64,000 nucleotides of DNA, from contig NZ_SPUJ01000003.1 of assembly GCF_004522105.1 (NCBI RefSeq), positions 434,001 to 498,000 of the forward strand. The letters are read 5' to 3'. The notes under the pieces are model-generated. The model worked only from the letters and a program-made list of their open reading frames with translations. It was not told where the DNA came from and made no database searches. The stretch's first letter is position 1. The number at the start of each line of letters is the position of its first letter. The translations under genes were made by a program, and so were the position numbers. Origin of the DNA: Nocardioides sp. 1609 (GTDB lineage: Bacteria > Actinomycetota > Actinomycetes > Propionibacteriales > Nocardioidaceae). Below are positions 58,776 to 64,000 of the stretch, piece after piece.

Positions 58776-59492
58776 GTGGTGCTCCCGGTGATCGGCCTGA
58801 CCACCTACCGCGAGGTCGCCGCGTACGGCGTCTGGCAGCAGCGGGCCGACCTGCTGCCCAGCGAGTACGCCGGCGCCGTGACCGCGGTCGGCGGCGTCCC
58901 CGTCCTGCTCCCGCCGACCGACGCCGACGGGGCCGCCGCCGCCGTGGTGGACCGGCTCGACGGCCTGGTGATCAGCGGCGGCGCCGACGTCGACCCGGCC
59001 CGCTACGGCGCGGACGCCCACCCGCGCACCGCCGGGTGGCGGCCCGACCGCGACGCCTGGGAGCTGGCGCTCCTCGACGCCGCGGCGGCCGTCGGGCTGC
59101 CGGTGCTCGGGGTCTGCCGCGGGATGCAGGTGATGGCCGTGCACGCGGGCGGGGAGCTCGACCAGCACGTCCCCGACCTCGTCGACCACGAGACCCACTC
59201 GCCCGGCGGGCCCGAGTACGGCTCGGTGCCGGTCGCGACCGTGCCCGGCTCACGGGTCGCCGCCCTCGTCGGCGACCGGGTCGAGGTCAACTGCCACCAC
59301 CACCAGTCGGTGCGCACCCATCCGGGCTACCGGCCCGCCGCGCACGCCGCCGACGGCGTCCTCGAGGCGATGGAGGCGCCCGGCGAACGGTTCTGCGTCG
59401 CCGTCCAGTGGCACCCGGAGACCGCCGCCGACGTCGGGCTGCTCGCGGGCCTCCTGACCGCCGCCGCGACCCGGGCGTCCGCCGGGTCGTGA
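58776..59492 (+). CDS. Gamma-glutamyl-amide hydrolase (PuuD-like class I amidotransferase)
   Basis: About 238 residues. DGLVISGGADVDPARYG, nucleophile in LGVCRGMQVMAVHAGG near 113, and His/Glu in AVQWHPE near 211. It releases glutamate from gamma-glutamyl intermediates, completing the pathway. The start is one of GTGs at 58776, 58779 or 58788; the first is used because it is the longest sensible option after the SDR stop at 58761. Confidence 0.9.
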   Translation: MVLPVIGLTTYREVAAYGVWQQRADLLPSEYAGAVTAVGGVPVLLPPTDADGAAAAVVDRLDGLVISGGADVDPARYGADAHPRTAGWRPDRDAWELALLDAAAAVGLPVLGVCRGMQVMAVHAGGELDQHVPDLVDHETHSPGGPEYGSVPVATVPGSRVAALVGDRVEVNCHHHQSVRTHPGYRPAAHAADGVLEAMEAPGERFCVAVQWHPETAADVGLLAGLLTAAATRASAGS

Positions 59493-59538
59493 GCCCGGTC
59501 GTGAGCAGGGTCGATGCCACGGTCGGGCGCCGCGGCGG

Positions 59539-60018
59539 CTACGCGCGCGGTGCCCGGCGGAACCGGGCCGCCGGCTCCCCCGCGAGGGCCGCGGCGATCC
59601 GCTCCAGGAGGGTCGGCCGCATCGGCGGCAGCGCGTCGACCGGCCACCAGCGCACGTCCACCGACTCGTCGTCGGCGACGTGGGCCTCGCCCGAGAGCCA
59701 GGTGCACGCGAAGGTGAGGTCGAGGTAGGAGGCGCGGTCGCCGTTCACGTGGACGACGCCGCCCGTGGCCCCCACCGAGACGAGCCGGTCGACCTGGATC
59801 TCGACGCCGGTCTCCTCGAGCGCCTCGCGGGCGGCGCCGACGGCCGGCTCCTCGCCGGGGTCGAGGATGCCGGTGATCGGCGACCAGGTGCCGTCGTCCG
59901 AGCGCCGCACCAGCAGGACCTCGTCGTCGCGGAGCACGACGGCGGTGACGGCGGAGAGCCACAACGGGGCGTGCCCGACGTGACGGCGCAGCTCGACGAC
60001 GAACTCGGGGACGGGCAC
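59539..60018 (-). CDS. NUDIX hydrolase
   Basis: 159 residues. The Nudix box GILDPGEEPAVGAAREALEE then TGVE is intact. Some homologues are called NTP pyrophosphohydrolases of the DUF4916 type; substrate unknown. The GTG at 60018 is 6 nt after TAGCGT (60025-60030, minus strand), so leaderless. It is divergent from the hydrolase. Confidence 0.9.
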   Translation of the reverse strand: MPVPEFVVELRRHVGHAPLWLSAVTAVVLRDDEVLLVRRSDDGTWSPITGILDPGEEPAVGAAREALEETGVEIQVDRLVSVGATGGVVHVNGDRASYLDLTFACTWLSGEAHVADDESVDVRWWPVDALPPMRPTLLERIAAALAGEPAARFRRAPRA

Positions 60019-60056
60019 GTCGCGACGCTACGTCATCGGTCGCTTTACTAGGGGGC

Positions 60057-61013
60057 GTGCACCCCGATCAGAGCGTCGACGTCCTCGGCGAGCCCTGGAC
60101 GGCCGAGACCATCGGCCTCGCCCCCGACGCCGAGGGGCCGGTCGTCGCGACCCTGGTCAGCCGGAGGGCCGAGAACCCCAACGGCCGCGCGGTCCTCTAC
60201 GTCCACGGGTTCGCCGACTACTTCTTCCAGACCGAGTACGCCGCGTGGTGGCTCGATCGCGGCTACGACTTCTACGCCCTCGACCTGCGCAAGTACGGCC
60301 GCTCGATCCGTCCGCACCAGACGCCGACGTACGTCGACGACGTCCACACCTACTACGCCGAGCTCGACCTCGCCTGGTGGCGGATCACCGAGCGTGACGG
60401 CCACGACGCGGTCGTCGTGTCGGCGCACTCCACGGGCGGGCTCATCGTCCCGCTGTGGGCCGACTCGCGCCAGGCGCCCGAGCTGACCGGGATGGTGCTC
60501 AACTCCCCGTGGTTCGACCTGCAGGGCGCGCCCTGGATGCGCTCGCCGGTCACCAGCGCCGTCCTGGACCGGGTCGGGCAGCGGCAGCCGATGCGCGTGC
60601 TCGGCAAGGACGCCAACGGGATCTACGGCAGGAGCCTGCACCGCGAGCACGGCGGGGAGTGGGACTACGACCTCGAGTGGAAGCCGGTCCTCTCCTACCC
60701 GGTGCGCTTCGGGTGGCTGCGCGCGATCCGCCGCGCCCACGCCGAGCTGCACGCCGGCCTCTCGGTCCTCGCGCCCGTGCTGGTGCTCTCCTCGGCCGCC
60801 ACCGTGCGCCCGCCCGATCTCGACGACGACGTCTACACCCACGACATCGTGCTCGACGTGCCGCAGATCCGGCGCTGGGCGACCTCGGTCGGCCCGCACG
60901 TGACGTACGCCGCGATCGACGGCGCCGTGCACGACGTCGTCCTGTCCCGGCCGGCGGTGCGCGCGGTGGTCTACGACCAGCTCGAGCGCTGGGTGGGCGC
61001 CTACCTGACCTGA
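60057..61013 (+). CDS. Alpha/beta hydrolase (monoglyceride-lipase-like)
   Basis: 318 residues. Oxyanion VLYVHGFADYFFQTEYAAWW, nucleophile elbow VVSAHSTGGLIV (Ser in GHSxG form, here SAHSTGG), the Asp expected after VLVLSSAATVR, and a late His in GAVHDVVLS. Serine-hydrolase family with lysophospholipase-like members; substrate unknown. GTG at 60057 is shortly after TACTAG. Confidence 0.87.
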   Translation: MHPDQSVDVLGEPWTAETIGLAPDAEGPVVATLVSRRAENPNGRAVLYVHGFADYFFQTEYAAWWLDRGYDFYALDLRKYGRSIRPHQTPTYVDDVHTYYAELDLAWWRITERDGHDAVVVSAHSTGGLIVPLWADSRQAPELTGMVLNSPWFDLQGAPWMRSPVTSAVLDRVGQRQPMRVLGKDANGIYGRSLHREHGGEWDYDLEWKPVLSYPVRFGWLRAIRRAHAELHAGLSVLAPVLVLSSAATVRPPDLDDDVYTHDIVLDVPQIRRWATSVGPHVTYAAIDGAVHDVVLSRPAVRAVVYDQLERWVGAYLT

Positions 61014-61064
61014 GCCCGGCGGGCGAGGAGGTGCGGCTGGACCGCGCCGGCGGCGCGCCGTGGC

Positions 61065-61727
61065 TCAGGCGAGCGGCGGACCGTCGTAGCGCTCGAGGGT
61101 GACGAACTCCTCCACCGGCTGCCGCCGGAGGCGGGTGAGCTGCCTGACCGGCTTCCCGAGCGGGACGACGGCGGCCAGCGCGTAGGTGTCCGGGACCCCG
61201 AGGAGCTCGCGGACGGCGTCCTCCTCGACGACGGCCATCGTGGTGATGGTGCCGCCGAAGCCCTCGTTGCGGGCCGCGAGCAGGATGTTCCAGACCAGCG
61301 GGTAGACCGAGGCGCCGCTGATGACGCCGACGCGGTCGAGGTCCTGGTCCATGGAGGCGACGACGCTGAGGTCGACGAGCACCACCAGCACGGCTCCCGC
61401 GGTCAGCACGGGCCTCGTGAAGCGCTCCGGCACCTCGGTCGCGGCGATCTCCTCGGGCGACGGGCCGGGCGGGTGCACGCTGTTCCACGGGCTCTCCCCT
61501 GCGGCGACCTGCGCGACGTAGCGCTGGGCCGCGGGCTGGTAGAGCGCGGCGAGCCGGCGTCGTGTCTCGTGGTCGCGGACGACGACGACGTGCGCACCCT
61601 GCCGGTTGCCGCCGGACGGCGCGAACCGCGCGTGGTCGAGGATGCGCAGGAGCACGTCGTCGGGCAACGGGTCGTCGGTGAACTCGCGCACCGCCGGGGT
61701 CGTCCGCATCACGTCGTAGAGGTCCAC
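61065..61727 (-). CDS. Nitroreductase-family FMN protein
   Basis: 220 residues. VDLYDVMRTTPAVREFTDDP is the FMN-binding start, FAPSGGNRQGAHVVVVRD is the second FMN region and GFGGTITTMAVVEEDAVREL the later one. Reduces nitro or quinone compounds using NAD(P)H. GTG at 61727 is 7 nt after TAGCGT (61735-61740, minus strand). The window shows no partner. Confidence 0.92.
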   Translation of the reverse strand: MDLYDVMRTTPAVREFTDDPLPDDVLLRILDHARFAPSGGNRQGAHVVVVRDHETRRRLAALYQPAAQRYVAQVAAGESPWNSVHPPGPSPEEIAATEVPERFTRPVLTAGAVLVVLVDLSVVASMDQDLDRVGVISGASVYPLVWNILLAARNEGFGGTITTMAVVEEDAVRELLGVPDTYALAAVVPLGKPVRQLTRLRRQPVEEFVTLERYDGPPLA

Positions 61728-61789
61728 GTCCGGAACGCTACCGGCGCGGTTCGGCAGCGAACCCGGCGCCGGCCCGGCACACTGTGCCG

Positions 61790-62434
61790 GTGATCCGACG
61801 TCTCGCACTCCTGGCCGCCGCCCTCGTGGCGCTGGCCCCGCTGTCCGCCGTCCCCGCGCACGCCGACCGGTGGTCGGACAACGAGCCGGTCGGCGACGCC
61901 ATCGTCGTCACCTTCGACCCGGAGCCCGAGCCCTGCGGCACCGTGACCCGGCGCTCCACGCCCGACGGCGACATCCGACGCCTCGCGGTGCGCCACACCA
62001 GCACCGACGTCGTGCTCCGGCTCGACGTCATCGGGCTCCCGCGCCCTCGCGACCTCTGGGCCGAGTTCACCGTGCGCACCCCGCGGCACGACTGGTTGGT
62101 CAGCGTCGACGCCAGGGGGCCCGGCGGTGGCGTCTTCATCGGCCGGGCGCCCGACCTCACCGCCGTCGAGCCCGACGAGTGCGGGTTCATCACCTACGCC
62201 ACCGTGTCGTCCGGGTGCGCAGGAGCGCAGGCGCGGATCAGCCGCTCAGCCGGCACGGTGGTCGCCACGGTGCCCCGCCGCTGCTTCCGCGCACCCGAGT
62301 GGGTCCGCGTCGGTGCCGAGGTCCAGAACGTCGCAGCGGACGGCAGCTTCGACAGGTGGTCACCGCGCGGCGCCGACAACGGCGACTGGCGCACGCCGGT
62401 CCTCGGTCCCCGGGTGCGTGCCGACCGGCGCTAG
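61790..62434 (+). CDS. Secreted protein of unknown function
   Basis: 214 residues with a Sec signal peptide (VIRRLALLAAALVALAPLSA then AHA/D). The mature part has four cysteines (EPCGTVTRR, DECGFITYA, SGCAGAQ, RRCFRAPEW) that could form two disulfides. It is predicted mainly beta. Not recognised. The GTG at 61790 is 6 nt after CACACT (61778-61783); an in-frame GTG at 61784 is the alternative. Confidence 0.7.
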   Translation: MIRRLALLAAALVALAPLSAVPAHADRWSDNEPVGDAIVVTFDPEPEPCGTVTRRSTPDGDIRRLAVRHTSTDVVLRLDVIGLPRPRDLWAEFTVRTPRHDWLVSVDARGPGGGVFIGRAPDLTAVEPDECGFITYATVSSGCAGAQARISRSAGTVVATVPRRCFRAPEWVRVGAEVQNVAADGSFDRWSPRGADNGDWRTPVLGPRVRADRR

Positions 62435-62444
62435 TCTCGCCGAC

Positions 62445-62828
62445 ATGAACCCGGTCACCACCTTGTCCCTCGGCCGCATCGGCGTCGGCATCGCCGCTCT
62501 CGTGAGGCCGGACGTCGTGTCCTCGACGATGGGCTCGCCGGCCGCGCCGACGTCCCGCCCCCTGCTGGCGCAGTGGTTCGGGACGCGCGAGATCGCCCTC
62601 GGCACCGCCACCCTGCTCGCCTCCGGATCGGCCCGCCGCACGCTGGTGCTGGTCGGGATGGCCGTCGACGCCTCGGACGCCGCCACGGCCTACGCCGCCG
62701 TCGGCGAGGAGGAGGTCCCCCGCAACGTCGGGCTGGGTCTCGTCGGGGTCGCCGGCATCGCCGTCGTCTCGGGTCTCCTCGGTCTGCGGGTCCGCAAGCA
62801 GACCCGCACCTCCCTCGAGGCCGTCTGA
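62445..62828 (+). CDS. Small multi-pass membrane protein
   Basis: 127 residues with about three hydrophobic stretches (LGRIGVGIAALVRP, REIALGTATLLA, VGLGLVGVAGIAVVSGLLGL) and a basic end (RVRKQTRTS). Resembles small DUF4267-type membrane proteins (low-confidence recollection). The ATG at 62445 is 7 nt after TAGTCT, so leaderless. It is 10 nt after the secreted protein gene; the two may be co-transcribed. Confidence 0.7.
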   Translation: MNPVTTLSLGRIGVGIAALVRPDVVSSTMGSPAAPTSRPLLAQWFGTREIALGTATLLASGSARRTLVLVGMAVDASDAATAYAAVGEEEVPRNVGLGLVGVAGIAVVSGLLGLRVRKQTRTSLEAV

Positions 62829-62955
62829 CCTGGACCTCCCGCCGCCGGGTCTGCGATCGGGCCGCGAGCGCCCGGCTCCCCGGCCGGGTCGCCTTCTCGA
62901 CACGCCGACTCACCCCGGACTTCGTTGCCGGGTCGGAGTCTCGACACCCCGACTC

Positions 62956-62975
62956 ACCCGGGACCTCTCCCGGGT
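62956..62975. terminator. Hairpin between convergent genes
   Basis: A perfect 8-bp stem ACCCGGGA/TCCCGGGT with loop CCTC. Just before it a ~26-bp direct repeat (TCTCGACACGCCGACTCACC and a close copy) is present at ~62897-62965. Nothing else in the 155-bp gap. Confidence 0.6.
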
Positions 62976-62983
62976 CGGCGCTG

Positions 62984-63748
62984 TCAGCCGGCGAGGATCG
63001 CGACGAAGGCGACCAGGCCGACGACGACGATGACCGCGCGCAGCGCGACCGGCGGCAGCCGCTTGCCGACCCGAGCGCCGAGCAGCCCGCCGACGACCGC
63101 GCCGCTGCCGATCAGCACGACGACCAGCCAGTCGACGTCGGCGACCACCGCGAAGATCGCACCGGCCACCCCGTTCACGGCGGCGGCGAGCACGTTCTTG
63201 ACGGCGTTGCTGCGCTGCAGCGACTGGGCGATGCCGATGCCGAGCACACCCATCAGGAGCACGCCCTGGGCGGCGCCGAAGTAGCCGCCGTACACGCCGG
63301 TGAGCAGCACGGCGGGCCAGACCCACCAGTGGTCCCCCTCGGTCTCGACCCCGCTCGCCTCCGCGCGCGCCCTGACCCACGCCGACAGCCTGGGTTGGAG
63401 GACGACCAGCACGACGCCGAGCATGATGAGGACCGGCACGATCGTCTCGAAGGCGCCCTCCGGCAGCCAGAGCAGCAGCACCGCACCGGTCGCACCGCCG
63501 AGCACCGAGGCGCTGAGCAGCCGGAGGACGCGCCCGCGCTGGCCGCCGAGCTCGTCGCGGTAGCCGATCGCGCCGGCGACGGACCCCGGCACGAGGCCGA
63601 TGTTGTTGGACACGTTCGCGACGACCGGCGGGACGCCGAACGCCAGCAGCGTCGGGAAGGTGATCAGGGTGCCGCTGCCGACGACGGAGTTGATCGTCCC
63701 GGCGGCCAGTCCGGCGAGGACGACCGCGACGCACTCGAGCAGGCTCAC
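62984..63748 (-). CDS. TSUP (TauE/SafE) membrane exporter
   Basis: 254 residues, about eight transmembrane segments. The repeat motifs GTINSVVGSGTLITFPTLLAFG and VYGGYFGAAQGVLLMGVLG mark both halves of the TauE/SafE fold (sulfite/organosulfonate exporters). Substrate unknown. Its GTG overlaps the stop of the upstream gene (GTGA), so it is co-translated with it. Confidence 0.93.
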   Translation of the reverse strand: MSLLECVAVVLAGLAAGTINSVVGSGTLITFPTLLAFGVPPVVANVSNNIGLVPGSVAGAIGYRDELGGQRGRVLRLLSASVLGGATGAVLLLWLPEGAFETIVPVLIMLGVVLVVLQPRLSAWVRARAEASGVETEGDHWWVWPAVLLTGVYGGYFGAAQGVLLMGVLGIGIAQSLQRSNAVKNVLAAAVNGVAGAIFAVVADVDWLVVVLIGSGAVVGGLLGARVGKRLPPVALRAVIVVVGLVAFVAILAG

Positions 63749-64000
63749 CCGAGCGGGGCGGGCGGATCCTGGGGCTCGTCGGCCGGGACGTTGGTCGGGT
63801 CGATCGCCGGGTCGGTCGTCTCCACGACGACCGGCGGCTCGGCCTCGAGGGACCTGCCCGGGTGGGCGGCCACCTCGGCCTCGGCGATCGCGGCGGCGAC
63901 GGCGGCGTTCGAGCTGATCTGACCGCCGTCCTCGGGCACCTGCGGCTCGGTCGGGCCCATGTCGACGCGCTTGGCGGGTCCGTCGACCTTCTTCGGGATG
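63745..64000 (-). CDS. C-terminal end of a gene cut by the right edge
   Basis: At least 84 residues, open to the edge; only the C-terminus is visible. The sequence is acidic and low in hydrophobic residues (IPKKVDGPAKRVDMGPTEPQ then VPEDGGQISSNAA). Not recognised; it is likely the disordered tail of a larger protein. It is translationally coupled to the TSUP gene. Confidence 0.7.
   Translation of the reverse strand, partial: IPKKVDGPAKRVDMGPTEPQVPEDGGQISSNAAVAAAIAEAEVAAHPGRSLEAEPPVVVETTDPAIDPTNVPADEPQDPPAPLG

Noticed and set aside
62897..62965. A further member of the 1.5-2.4 kb repeat family
   Set aside because: It shares only TCTCGAC-type half-sites; similarity is too weak to claim relation.

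Overview
The window is very G+C-rich chromosomal DNA from an actinomycete, most likely a member of the Nocardioidaceae (Nocardioides-like). The signs are a mycothiol ligase gene (mshC) inside its usual actinobacterial neighbourhood (SCO1664-family protein, DUF3090, MSMEG_4193-family phosphomutase, UppP, DUF5703), a furA-katG pair, a GuaB1-type protein, heavy use of GTG/TTG starts, and many genes with a -10 hexamer only 6-8 nt before the start codon (leaderless messages). Species is inference; no rRNA is present. No transposase, integrase, phage gene or CRISPR array was seen. One tRNA gene (Leu, anticodon GAG) is present.

Layout. 1-3.4 kb: the 5' end of trmI, a membrane site-2 protease, a ~0.9 kb mosaic array of inverted repeats, and a RecB-type nuclease. 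3.3-9.5 kb: a complete five-gene oligopeptide-type ABC importer. 9.7-14.1 kb: a HAD hydrolase and cobalamin-dependent methionine synthase. 14.2-23.3 kb: PAC2 protein, mshC and its conserved companions, CorA, UppP, aldo/keto reductase, DUF5703, M20 peptidase, then tRNA-Leu. 23.6-28.7 kb: a large beta-propeller lipoprotein and the furA-katG peroxide-defence operon with a readable promoter/operator. 28.8-31.3 kb: the most unusual locus, a 47-residue secreted peptide gene with a terminator-like hairpin in its leader, tail-to-tail (1 nt gap) with an HTH-TPR regulator, and divergent from an unknown single-pass membrane protein. 31.3-46.5 kb: housekeeping and metabolic genes (NAD(P)-binding protein, GuaB1, galactokinase, DUF2252, YiaA, two low-complexity basic proteins, paired acyl-CoA dehydrogenases, peptide deformylase, rRNA methylase, siroheme synthase, PEBP, a flavin reductase/LLM oxygenase pair). 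46.6-49.3 kb: a membrane PP2C phosphatase and a catalase. 49.4-59.5 kb: a two-armed catabolic cluster. One arm has an APC permease, a phosphotransferase and a DMGDH-like FAD/GcvT oxidase. The other has a FadR-type regulator, a glutamine synthetase-like gamma-glutamylation enzyme, an aldehyde dehydrogenase, an SDR and a PuuD-like hydrolase. 59.5-64 kb: small stand-alone genes, a TSUP exporter and a gene cut by the right edge.

How the parts relate. The 49-59 kb cluster reads as uptake of an amine, gamma-glutamylation, oxidation to an aldehyde, oxidation to an acid, and release of glutamate, controlled from a shared 140-bp promoter region. KatG, catalase and FurA form a peroxide-defence set. MshC supplies mycothiol. 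The peptide plus HTH-TPR locus has the gene content expected of a peptide-signalling or peptide-sensing module and is the best candidate for an undescribed system. Coding calls rest on reading frames, motifs and context; no database search was run.
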